From: Sporosarcina luteola | GTDB lineage: Bacteria > Bacillota > Bacilli > Bacillales_A > Planococcaceae | Assembly: GCF_023715245.1 (NCBI RefSeq) | Contig: NZ_JAMBNV010000001.1 | Coordinates: forward strand, 558,001 to 622,000 | Length of the DNA: 64,000 nt | Direction of reading: 5' to 3' | Part shown: positions 52,240-61,004 of the stretch, one piece after another | Layout: each line of letters begins with the position of its first letter | Numbering within the stretch: the first letter of the stretch is position 1 | The notes under the pieces: generated by a model | The model's database searches: none | The model's input: the letters and a program-made list of their open reading frames with translations, nothing else | What the model was told of the DNA's origin: nothing | Translations under genes and position numbers: made by a program

Positions 52240-53766
52240 ATGGAACATATGGGTTTGTTATCATTGATTCCCCCGCTTATTGCGGTTATTTTAGCGATTG
52301 TTACGAAGAATGTTATTATTTCACTGTTTTCCGGTGTTTTCGTTGGTGTTCTTATGCTTGTCGGAGGCAATCCGCTAACAGCGACGACAGGCGTGATCGG
52401 CGATTATTTATTCCCGCAGCTGACGGATAGTTATAATGCGGCTGTGCTTGTGCTTTTGTTTTTCATCGGAGGATTTGTCGCTCTTATGGAAAAGTCAGGC
52501 GGGGGAGCAGCGCTTGCTGCTGCTTCGGTCAAATATATTAAAACGCGGGCGAATGCGCAAATATCGGCTTGGTTCGGTGGAATTGTCATTTTCTTCTCTG
52601 ACCTTGGGACGCCACTCATTGTCGGTCCTGTTTTTGAGAAGATTTTTGATAAAGTGAAATTGTCCAGGGAGAAGCTCGCTTGGATTATTGATTCCACTGC
52701 TTCACCGGTAGCCGTTCTTGTGCCGTTCATCGGTTGGGGCGTGTATATTATGGGGTTGATTCGTGCGGAGTTTGATAAGTTGGACATCACCGATTCTGAA
52801 TTCAGCACTCTCATTCAAGTGATTCCATTCCAATTTTACGCGATTTTGACGGTGTTGCTCGTACCGTTGATTGCCTTTACGAAGCTAGATTTTGGACCGA
52901 TGGCGAGAGCTGAAAACCGTGTACGCCAGACGGGCCAGCTTTATTGGCCAGAGTCGAAGCCGTTGCGGAAGGCAGAGGAAATGAAGGAATATACGACGGG
53001 CAGCCGCACAATTCTTATTTGGCTACCGCTTCTTGTTTTATTCTTTACGTTGTTCGGTCTGCTCGTCTCAAAGGGCTTTCCGGTCACTCCGGTTCCAGGC
53101 GGCGATTTCCGTGTCGCGCTTAGCACGGCGTATCTGTTTGCAGCCATTACGATTGTCATCCTCATGATTGTTTATAAGGTGAAGAAGTTCAATGAGATTT
53201 TTGATATTTATACAGCTGGGATGCAGAAAATGGTATACGTAGCGGTGACCCTAGTCCTTGCTTGGTCGCTTGGAAAGGTGATTGGTGAGATGGGAACGGC
53301 GGCTTTCATCGTAGAAGTGACGAAAGGAAACGTACCGGCGTTCATCATCCCTGCCATATTATTTGTCGTCGGTGCGGTCATGTCCCTCGCTTCCGGTACT
53401 TCTTGGGGGACGTTCGCCATCATGCTTCCGATTGCAATTCCGATGGCCATCTCACTAGATGCCCATATGCTCGTATGCATCGGGGCGGTTCTATCCGGAG
53501 GTATTTTCGGAGACCATTGCTCGCCGATTTCGGATACGACAATCCTTTCCTCGACAGGCGCGGGTGCAGATCATCTCGATCACGTCAAAACGCAATTCCC
53601 ATATGCAGCTTTAAATGCATCCGTTGCTCTCATCGGGTTTGTCGTGGCAGGATTGACGGGAAGTGCATACACACTTATTTTAGCAATTGCAATCCTCCTC
53701 GTAGCGACGTTTGTTTTATCTAGACGGAATACAGTTAAAATGGGAGAAAAAGTGACCGTTTCTTGA
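52240..53766 (+). CDS. Na+/H+ antiporter, NhaC family
   Basis: 508 residues with about twelve helices. The region FFIGGFVALMEKSGGGAALA, then FFSDLGTPLIVGPVFEKIFD, and GDHCSPISDTTILSSTGAGA (the most conserved NhaC segment) are present. NhaC-type carriers exchange Na+ for H+, or in relatives malate/lactate (MleN); the exact ion pair cannot be told. Start ATG 52240 is nine bases from AAAGGA; ATG 52231 is too close. Confidence 0.9.
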   Translation: MEHMGLLSLIPPLIAVILAIVTKNVIISLFSGVFVGVLMLVGGNPLTATTGVIGDYLFPQLTDSYNAAVLVLLFFIGGFVALMEKSGGGAALAAASVKYIKTRANAQISAWFGGIVIFFSDLGTPLIVGPVFEKIFDKVKLSREKLAWIIDSTASPVAVLVPFIGWGVYIMGLIRAEFDKLDITDSEFSTLIQVIPFQFYAILTVLLVPLIAFTKLDFGPMARAENRVRQTGQLYWPESKPLRKAEEMKEYTTGSRTILIWLPLLVLFFTLFGLLVSKGFPVTPVPGGDFRVALSTAYLFAAITIVILMIVYKVKKFNEIFDIYTAGMQKMVYVAVTLVLAWSLGKVIGEMGTAAFIVEVTKGNVPAFIIPAILFVVGAVMSLASGTSWGTFAIMLPIAIPMAISLDAHMLVCIGAVLSGGIFGDHCSPISDTTILSSTGAGADHLDHVKTQFPYAALNASVALIGFVVAGLTGSAYTLILAIAILLVATFVLSRRNTVKMGEKVTVS

Positions 53767-53780
53767 CGATGCCTCTTGAC

Positions 53781-53926
53781 GGTGCCTGTGCAGCACACTA
53801 TTCAGATTATGCACTACAATTGCATGTAAAAAAAGAGGAATCCAATGATTGCAAGATGTCATTGGATTTCTTTTGCATTTTCATCCGAAACGGTGAATTG
53901 TCATAAATGCTCCCTACACAGGCACC
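53781..53926 (+). repeat. GGTGCC intergenic element, copy 9
   Basis: Inner stem contains ATCCAATGA/TCATTGGAT, unrelated in sequence to the AAGTCAGCC type but paired, then TTTTGCATTTTCATC. An extra GATGCC lies 12 bp outside the left end. First of a tandem pair. Confidence 0.9.
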
Positions 53927-54059
53927 GGCTCAATTCAGTTTATTCACTACAATTGTATATAACAAAGGAGGAAGCCGACGTGGTCAACATGTCATTGGCT
54001 TCCTCTTGGATTTTTATCCATATTGATGAATTGTCATAAATGTGTCTTACACAGGCACC
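53927..54059 (+). repeat. GGTGCC intergenic element, copy 10 (tandem)
   Basis: Starts at the end of copy 9 without the outer left 12 bp, as in the 10577 copy. Inner stem AGGAAGCC/GGCTTCCT. An extra GGCACCGATTGAA follows the right end, repeating the 13 bp just before it. Confidence 0.9.
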
Positions 54060-54087
54060 GATTGAAAAGGCACCGATTGAAGTCCGG

Positions 54088-55821
54088 TTACATTGCGACC
54101 CAGTGGCCTTTTGATACTTCTACCAATTGAGTGTTGTGTAGGTTGTAGCGGTCCGATGCCGAGCCTTCTTTCGGGATGTGGCGCTTTTTGGTTGCTTCGA
54201 TCCGTGGGTCGGGGATCGGGATGGCGGAGAGCAAGGATTTTGTGTATGGGTGCAATGGATTGCTGTACAGTTCCTCGCTTTCGGCCAGTTCGACGATCTT
54301 GCCGGCGTACATGACGGCGACCCTGTCGCTAATATGCTTCACCATCGACAGGTCGTGGGCGATGAAAAGATAGGTGAGTCCGAGTCGGTGTTGCAGATCC
54401 TCGAGCAGTTCGACGATTTGGGTTTGGATGGAGACGTCGAGTGCGGATAATGGTTCGTCGCAGACGATGAAGTCGGGTTCGACGGCCAAGGCGCGGGCGA
54501 TGCCGATGCGTTGGCGCTGGCCCCCTGAGAATTCATGGGGGTATCGCATGGCGTGCGCCGGTTCGAGGCCGACCATTTCGAGCAGCTCTTCCACTCTCTT
54601 TTTCCGTTCCGTTTTCGATTTGCTCAGTTTATGGATATCGAGTGCCTGCCCGATGATATCAAGCACCTTAAATCGTGGGTTCAACGATGAGTACGGGTCT
54701 TGGAAAATCATCTGCATGTGGCGGCGCATCGTTTTCATTTCAATTTTCGACAACCGATTGACGGCGATTCCTTGGTAGAGGATGTCGCCTGCTGTCGGTT
54801 CGTCGAGCCGCAAAATGGCACGGCCTGTCGTCGATTTACCCGAGCCTGATTCGCCGACGAGTCCTAATGTTTCCCCAGGACGGATGTGAAAGCTTATATC
54901 ATCGACCGCTTTCGTCAATTCTCCTTTTCCGCTGTCGAAATGTTGCCGTAATGAATCGACTTGAACGAGCGGAATCGTCGTGTCCACGCCTGCTTTAATA
55001 TGTGGTGTTCGTTTTGGCTTCTTCTTTTCATCAAGTCGGGGCAATGCGTTCAATAGTTTTTTCGTATATGGGTGCTGCGGGTTTTCAAAAATCTCAATCG
55101 TCGTCCCAGTTTCGACAATTTCCCCGTCTTTCATGACTACTACCCGGTCGCACATCCCCGCAACGACGCCGAAGTCATGCGTAATCAAAATGATGGACGT
55201 GTCGAAACGTTGCTGCATGTTCTTCATTAAATCCAGAATTTGTGCTTGGATCGTTACGTCAAGTGCCGTTGTCGGTTCATCTGCAATTAAGAGGGAGGGT
55301 CTGCATGCAAGCGCGATGGCGATCATTACTCTTTGTCGCATGCCTCCTGAAAATTCGTGAGGATACTGGTTATAGCGCTTCTCACTGTTTTTTATTCCGA
55401 CAAGCTTCAACAGCTCGATCGCTTCTGTCTTCGCTTCCGCCTTCGATAACCCCCTATGCTTTACTAGGCTTTCGGCAATTTGTTTTCCTACCCGTATAGT
55501 CGGATTAAGCGAAGTCATCGGGTCTTGGAAAATCATACCGATCTCTTTTCCTCGGATGCTTTCCATCTCTTTTTCCGTCTTCAAAGAGAGGTCTTCCCCT
55601 TGGAACTCAATTTTCCCTTGCTTCATATACGATGGAGGGGAAGGGAGCAACCGCATGATGGAGCGTGCAGTGACGCTCTTTCCACTGCCCGATTCACCGA
55701 CGATGCCTAACGTTTCCCCTCTCTTCACTTCAAAGTTCACTCCGCGGACTGCATTGAAATCTTCTTCCCTTCCGGCGAATGAAACATGCAGATCCGTCAC
55801 GCGCAACACTGTCTCCGACAT
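54088..55821 (-). CDS. Fused peptide-type ABC ATPase (DppD-DppF)
   Basis: 577 residues with two complete ATPase domains. Half one (about 5-265): Walker [43 protein letters not shown]. Half two (about 295-560): [59 protein letters not shown]. In most bacteria these are two genes, as at 29392-31387. It powers the divergent permease pair at 55941-58866. Start ATG 55821 follows AGGGGGA. Confidence 0.93.
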   Translation of the reverse strand: MSETVLRVTDLHVSFAGREEDFNAVRGVNFEVKRGETLGIVGESGSGKSVTARSIMRLLPSPPSYMKQGKIEFQGEDLSLKTEKEMESIRGKEIGMIFQDPMTSLNPTIRVGKQIAESLVKHRGLSKAEAKTEAIELLKLVGIKNSEKRYNQYPHEFSGGMRQRVMIAIALACRPSLLIADEPTTALDVTIQAQILDLMKNMQQRFDTSIILITHDFGVVAGMCDRVVVMKDGEIVETGTTIEIFENPQHPYTKKLLNALPRLDEKKKPKRTPHIKAGVDTTIPLVQVDSLRQHFDSGKGELTKAVDDISFHIRPGETLGLVGESGSGKSTTGRAILRLDEPTAGDILYQGIAVNRLSKIEMKTMRRHMQMIFQDPYSSLNPRFKVLDIIGQALDIHKLSKSKTERKKRVEELLEMVGLEPAHAMRYPHEFSGGQRQRIGIARALAVEPDFIVCDEPLSALDVSIQTQIVELLEDLQHRLGLTYLFIAHDLSMVKHISDRVAVMYAGKIVELAESEELYSNPLHPYTKSLLSAIPIPDPRIEATKKRHIPKEGSASDRYNLHNTQLVEVSKGHWVAM

Positions 55822-55940
55822 CAAAAATCCCCCTATCGGTCATCAAAATGAAAATTCGTAAATTGACAACAACTTAGTCTTTGAATATAGTATAGTATAC
55901 CGATAGGGATTATACAATATAGGGAAGGAGGAGACTGCGG

Positions 55941-57356
55941 ATGAAACTTGGCGTATCTGCCTTGCTCAAAAGAACGTTCCTAGAGACGCATGGAAGGCCG
56001 ATGTATCGATTCTTGCTCTATTTGACGGGACTGCCTCTCCATTTACTTGTTACTCTCTTTTATTTATTGAAGAGAAAAAATAGTACATACGCAGCAACGA
56101 TGGCAGGAGTCGAGTGGGAGCTAGCAGATGAAAAACGCAACTATTTAGTAGCATATGAGGGGCAATTGCATCGGAAAGCGGAATTTTTCGAGGAGAAGAG
56201 AAGCCACGAAGAGATTCATAGGGAGGCGGAAAAGCTGGCGGACGCACGGCTGAAGGAAGAGGCTGCGCGACGGGCTGATGAAAGGCTAACGCAAAACGGT
56301 GTGCGGAAAGAGACATATGCCGCATATTTCCTGTCTCTCCTTGACCGGCCGTTATTCCTCATCGCTTCGATTTTGCCAGGGAGTGTCATGTATTGTTGGC
56401 TGTTTTTGATGAGCAACCCATTTTTGAAATACATTATGGAGCGGCTCGTCCAAAGCGTGTTCGTCATTATCGGGGTTGGGATACTCGTTTTTACCATCCT
56501 TTATATTTCACCTTTCGATCCTGCTTCCAACATCCTTGGTGAGTCGGCGACGAAGGAGCAAATTGCCGCATTCAACCGCATCCATGGTCTGGATCTTCCA
56601 TATTTGCAACAGTTATGGAATGCATTGAAAGGAATCGCGACGTTCGATCTCGGCTCATCGTTTGCGGGAAGTGAGGATGTTGCGTCGAGCATCAAGAATA
56701 AATTCCCGGTCACGTTTACGATTGCAATGTTTTCCGTCGTCATGGCCATTGTCATCGCTATTCCGGTCGGCATCTTATCTGCGACACGACCGAATTCGTT
56801 CTTGGATACGACATTCATGTTCATCGCTTTGATCGGTTTATCGATTCCGAATTTCTGGCAAGGTCTCATCTTCATCCTGAATTTCTCGATTAAGCTGAAT
56901 TGGCTGCCTGCGACTTATAGCCCGGGAAATGTCTGGTCGATGATCATGCCAGTTGTTGTGCTCGGAACAGGGCTCACCGCTTCGATTGCAAGGATGATGC
57001 GTTCATCATTGTTGGAAATCATCCATGAGGACTACATCATTACGGCACGCGCAAAAGGGCTGACGAAAAGCCAGATGCTTTGGAAGCATGCGGTTGGGAA
57101 TGCAATGATTCCGGTTATTACGGTCATCGGTCTGATGTTTGGCGGCATGCTCGGAGGTGCTGCGGTGACGGAGAAAGTGTTCAATATTAAAGGGATTGGC
57201 AGTTATATTGTGGATAAGCAATTTATTCCAGATATCCCAGCCATTATGGGCGGCGTCGTCTATATCGCGATTACGATATCGCTCGTGAATTTACTGATTG
57301 ATATTTTGTACGCATTCCTCGACCCGCGTATCCGTTCGAAGATGAAACAATCGTAA
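55941..57356 (+). CDS. DppB-type permease with long N-terminal extension
   Basis: 471 residues, about 150 more than a normal DppB/OppB. The extension has a hydrophobic segment (about 20-44), a charged, helical Lys/Glu/Arg-rich stretch (about 60-115, REAEKLADARLKEEAARRAD) and a second hydrophobic segment (about 130-148). The canonical permease follows from MERLVQSVFVIIGVGILVFT, with FDPASNILG, GLDLPYLQQLW and the EAA-like loop ITARAKGLTKSQMLWKHAVG. Start ATG 55941 has AAGGAGGAG upstream, so the extension is translated. Role of the extension unknown; coiled-coil contacts with the odd binding protein or ATPase are possible. Confidence 0.88.
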   Translation: MKLGVSALLKRTFLETHGRPMYRFLLYLTGLPLHLLVTLFYLLKRKNSTYAATMAGVEWELADEKRNYLVAYEGQLHRKAEFFEEKRSHEEIHREAEKLADARLKEEAARRADERLTQNGVRKETYAAYFLSLLDRPLFLIASILPGSVMYCWLFLMSNPFLKYIMERLVQSVFVIIGVGILVFTILYISPFDPASNILGESATKEQIAAFNRIHGLDLPYLQQLWNALKGIATFDLGSSFAGSEDVASSIKNKFPVTFTIAMFSVVMAIVIAIPVGILSATRPNSFLDTTFMFIALIGLSIPNFWQGLIFILNFSIKLNWLPATYSPGNVWSMIMPVVVLGTGLTASIARMMRSSLLEIIHEDYIITARAKGLTKSQMLWKHAVGNAMIPVITVIGLMFGGMLGGAAVTEKVFNIKGIGSYIVDKQFIPDIPAIMGGVVYIAITISLVNLLIDILYAFLDPRIRSKMKQS

Positions 57357-57369
57357 AGCAGGTGAAAAG

Positions 57370-58866
57370 ATGGAAGAGAAGCTGAAAAATCGGCATGCAT
57401 TGGCTGTATCAAGGGAATACCCGCAAGCGAATTTCACTTGGATCATTTCGTTGATCCTCTCATTGATCTTCTTAGGGAACAGTTTCTCGTTCAAAACCGG
57501 GGACATGAATATGGTTCTGTTCGCATTTTTTATCGCTTATATAACAACGGCGCTATTTCAGTTTTTCATTGCGTGGCGAATGAAGCATGATCTGCTTGGC
57601 CGTGGGGAAATCCGGAAAGGGACCCGGCGGCTCGGGTATGTGCAGCTCATCAGTTTAGCAACTGGGAATGTGTTTGCTGCTGCATTCGCGTTCAATATCA
57701 TCAATAAACGAAAGACGCCGGAATACACTTTTGCCGTCTATATGTTCCTGACGCAACTGTTCGTCATTGCGATTTCGGCAATGAATATCTTCAAGCCGTA
57801 TGTTACGGACACATTTCCAGTAGCGATGGCCGTTTTGCTGGGTATTGCGGTGTTCCATGTAGCGGTTTTGATTATCGTGGCGAAGTCAGTGAAGGAAGTA
57901 GAGGCGCCGCAATCACTGGGAGTTGTGGCGATCATCGTTCTTCTCACTGCAATGACGGGCAATATTTTCGCATTGCTGCTCGGTTGGAGCCTGTTGTTGA
58001 AATCAATGAGCAACGACCGTTCGCGCATCATGAAATGGAATGTGATGTGGGAGAAGATTACGCGGAATTCCATGGCTGCCATGGGGATGTTTTTCATTAT
58101 CCTTATGCTGACGATTTCGGTTGTGAGTCGGTTCACGTTCGATTATGATCTTGCGGTCGCAAATGATTACGGCAATATTTTGCAGCAACCAAGCCTTGCC
58201 TATCCGTTTGGCACGGATAACTTCGGCCGCGATGTGTTTTCAAGGATTGTGTTTGGTGCAAGGATTTCCTTGATCGTCGGCTTCGCCTCTACTGTCATTC
58301 CGGCGTTCATTGGCGGATTTCTGGGAGGGATTGCGGGCTACTACAGTACGCGGACAGATAATGTAATCATGCGTTTGCTGGATATTTTGTACGCGATTCC
58401 CGGAATCCTACTCGCCATTGCGATTATCGCGGCATTTGGCGCCAATACGATGAACTTGATCATCGCGCTCAGCGTCGGGTCGATTCCGACGTATGCGAGG
58501 ACGATGCGGGCGAATGTGTTGATGGTGTCGAATTATGATTTTGTCGATTCTGCTCGCGCTTTGGGAACTTCGGATATGTCGATCATCTTCAAACAGGTTG
58601 TGCCGAATTCAATGGCGCCGATGATTGTGAAGTCGACGTTGACGATTGGCGGGGCTGTCATTGCGACGAGCAGTTTGAGTTATTTAGGGCTCGGCGTTGA
58701 ACCGCATATTCCGGAGTGGGGGAATATTCTGCGGGTCGGAAGCACGTATTTGGAATCCCATTCGTATTTGGCGGTTTTCCCGGGGCTCGCCATCATTCTG
58801 CTCGTCCTTTCCTTCAACTTTTTGGGGGATGGGCTGAGAGATGCGCTTGACCCGCGGCTTGATTGA
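57370..58866 (+). CDS. DppC-type permease with extra N-terminal membrane domain
   Basis: 498 residues, about 200 more than usual. Residues 1-215 contain about six extra hydrophobic helices (IISLILSLIFLGNSFSF, LFAFFIAYITTALFQFF, VYMFLTQLFVIAI and others) unlike any OppC. The standard part begins about 220 (WEKITRNSMAAMGMFFIILM) and has PFGTDNFGRDVFSRIVFGAR, the EAA-like loop ARALGTSDMSIIFKQVVPNS and final LSFNFLGDGLRDALDP. It starts 13 bp after the partner permease. The extra domain is not recognised. Confidence 0.88.
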   Translation: MEEKLKNRHALAVSREYPQANFTWIISLILSLIFLGNSFSFKTGDMNMVLFAFFIAYITTALFQFFIAWRMKHDLLGRGEIRKGTRRLGYVQLISLATGNVFAAAFAFNIINKRKTPEYTFAVYMFLTQLFVIAISAMNIFKPYVTDTFPVAMAVLLGIAVFHVAVLIIVAKSVKEVEAPQSLGVVAIIVLLTAMTGNIFALLLGWSLLLKSMSNDRSRIMKWNVMWEKITRNSMAAMGMFFIILMLTISVVSRFTFDYDLAVANDYGNILQQPSLAYPFGTDNFGRDVFSRIVFGARISLIVGFASTVIPAFIGGFLGGIAGYYSTRTDNVIMRLLDILYAIPGILLAIAIIAAFGANTMNLIIALSVGSIPTYARTMRANVLMVSNYDFVDSARALGTSDMSIIFKQVVPNSMAPMIVKSTLTIGGAVIATSSLSYLGLGVEPHIPEWGNILRVGSTYLESHSYLAVFPGLAIILLVLSFNFLGDGLRDALDPRLD

Positions 58867-58919
58867 CGGATCTTGTTAGTGGCGTCTGAATAAATACATT
58901 TAGAACAGGAGAATTGATT

Positions 58920-60734
58920 ATGGGAAAAAGATTAGTAATCATGATGCTCGCGCTTATCGTTGTGTTGGCGGGCTGTGTGAAAACGAAGTCGGATGTGTCC
59001 GGTGAAAAGGATAGTGGAGAGACTAAAGGCGGCGGGGGTTCCGGCAAAGTGACGATAGAGTTGCTTGGAACGAGTGCTGGCGAGGAGGACATGAATATTG
59101 TCCGTGACCAGCTCATTAAAAATGGTTTTGACGTGAAATTGAATATCCAGCCGGACTACGGCAGCTTCAAGGCGCAGCGCGATGCAGGGAATTATGATAT
59201 CGCGTTGTCCAGCTGGACGACTGTGACGGGGAATCCGGATTATGCGGTCCGTTCTTTATTTAAATCTGATGGTGATAATAGCAATATTAATGATTCTGAA
59301 GTGGACGGTTTGATTGAGAAGGCGAGCACTGAAACACCTGATGAATTCAAGGGGACGTATAAGCAGCTTGAACAGCGGATTGTAGGCGAGAAAGCGTATA
59401 TTGCGCCACTTTATATCTCATTTAAAGCGCAAGGGATCAATAAAGATGTGTTGAACCCGGATACAGTCCGTCTTGCGAAGTCGAGAGCGATCGCATGGGA
59501 GACGATCGATTTCAATGATGCAGCAAAGCGCGATGCGGCGGCGTTAATCACTCAGCAGGCGATCGGATCGTTGACGTCGCTTGACCCGATCAAAGGGAAC
59601 GACGGCTCGATTAATACGTTGAATACGAATATGTATGTGCGCCTCGTCAATTTGACGGATGACGACCAAGTTGTTTCGGACGGATCGCTTTCGTATAACT
59701 ATGCGATTGGCGACGGAAATACGGATTATTATTTCATTCTCCGTGATGACATCAATTTTGTAAAAGTGGCGGACGGAAAAGCGGTCGATACAGGGGAGCG
59801 CGTTGGTGCGGATGATGTCGTGTTTTCATTGAACCGCGCGAAAGACAAGGATTCTGTGCCGGATCACCGGACGTACAGCTTGCATGAAAGCATGAAGGAA
59901 GTCGAAATCGTGACGGATCTCGCGGAGCTGGAAGAGGCGAAGGTTTCCGGCGGCGACGGGTCTATCCTGGAGGCTCTTAGTGAGGGGCTTGAATCTGAAA
60001 TCGCGGAGCTTGTGGCAGACAAAACTGCCGCTGACAGCGGCGCAGGAAAATACCAAGTTGTCAAAGTGACGACAAAAGAGGCTTTCCCGCAAGTGCTGAA
60101 TTATTTGGCTCACCAATCTGCTGGGATCGTATCAAAGCAGCAAGTTGAAAGCATTAATACGTATGACGTGGCGGCGTTTAATGTGAATAAAGATATTCCG
60201 TACGGCGACCAACGGACTGTGACGGAAGGTGCAACGTATGACAACCATCTATATGCGAGCGGTCCATATATTTTGGTGAAGAAAAACGACTACCAAGCGG
60301 ACTTCGTGAAAAACCCGGCATACCGTGCGGGCAGCGAATTCGAACCGAAAATTTCTGAAGTGACGGTCCGTTTTATTGAAGACGCGGACAGTTCGTTGTC
60401 TGCATTGCGTAATGGCGAAATCCATCTATTCAACGGAGTGCCGGAAACGAAGTATGAGCTCGTCGAGAACGATGATAAGTTAGTATTGCAAAAGAACGAC
60501 AGCAATGCAGTCACGTACTTGTTATTTAACGGAGCTGACCGGGAAGTTGCCAAAAGCGAAAACCTGCGGAAAGCCGTTCTCTATTCCATCAACCAAGACG
60601 AATTCTTGAACTTCTACCAAGGGAATAAGAAGAAAGCCTACTCCACAGTAAGCCCGTTAGTCGACACAGGCAACGAGCTCATGGCAGACCCGGCGAAAGT
60701 CAAAGAGTTCTTGGCGGAATATCGGGCGGAGTAA
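58920..60734 (+). CDS. Circularly permuted SBP_bac_5 peptide-binding lipoprotein
   Basis: 604 residues. Lipobox LAGC at about 16-19, then a Gly/Ser linker. The next 160 residues (KVTIELLGTSAGEEDMNIVR, DQLIKNGFDVKLNI, DIALSSWTT, KAYIAPLYISFKAQGINKDV) match the C-terminal end of ordinary family members. The ordinary N-terminal part follows (ITQQAIGSLTSLDPIKGN, DYYFILRDDINFVKVADGKA, VGADDVVFSLNRAKD), and the protein ends where the ordinary one has its mid-region (LRKAVLYSINQDEFLNFYQG, then KVKEFLAEYRAE). Order relative to the protein at 25844 is therefore C-N, not N-C. It should still fold and bind a ligand, since signal and lipobox are intact. Start ATG 58920 has AGGAGA upstream. Confidence 0.9.
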   Translation: MGKRLVIMMLALIVVLAGCVKTKSDVSGEKDSGETKGGGGSGKVTIELLGTSAGEEDMNIVRDQLIKNGFDVKLNIQPDYGSFKAQRDAGNYDIALSSWTTVTGNPDYAVRSLFKSDGDNSNINDSEVDGLIEKASTETPDEFKGTYKQLEQRIVGEKAYIAPLYISFKAQGINKDVLNPDTVRLAKSRAIAWETIDFNDAAKRDAAALITQQAIGSLTSLDPIKGNDGSINTLNTNMYVRLVNLTDDDQVVSDGSLSYNYAIGDGNTDYYFILRDDINFVKVADGKAVDTGERVGADDVVFSLNRAKDKDSVPDHRTYSLHESMKEVEIVTDLAELEEAKVSGGDGSILEALSEGLESEIAELVADKTAADSGAGKYQVVKVTTKEAFPQVLNYLAHQSAGIVSKQQVESINTYDVAAFNVNKDIPYGDQRTVTEGATYDNHLYASGPYILVKKNDYQADFVKNPAYRAGSEFEPKISEVTVRFIEDADSSLSALRNGEIHLFNGVPETKYELVENDDKLVLQKNDSNAVTYLLFNGADREVAKSENLRKAVLYSINQDEFLNFYQGNKKKAYSTVSPLVDTGNELMADPAKVKEFLAEYRAE

Positions 60735-60753
60735 AAGCGGTGCCAATAAAAGC

Positions 60754-60900
60754 GGTGCCTGTGCAGCGCACAATTCAGTTTATTAGCTACAATTGTATAA
60801 TCTAGAGATGAGAATCCGATCGAATTACCATTTGATCGGATTTTCTTTGCATTTACATGCAGATAGATGAATTGTCATAAATGTGTCGTGCACAGGCACC
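60754..60900 (+). repeat. GGTGCC intergenic element, copy 11
   Basis: Inner stem contains AATCCGATC/GATCGGATT, unlike other copies in sequence. An extra GGTGCC lies 15 bp outside the left end (60739-60744). Confidence 0.9.
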
Positions 60901-61004
60901 GGCGCAATTCTGACACAATTTACACCATCTATCTAAATAGAGGGTTTCCGCAATATTCAGCGAAGTAGTCTTCATAGTTGATTATTAGGAATGGGGGATT
61001 TAGG

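Noticed and set aside
55822..55870. CodY box in the dpp divergent region
   Set aside because: Only the first half (AATTTTCA) fits the consensus; the second half has about six mismatches.
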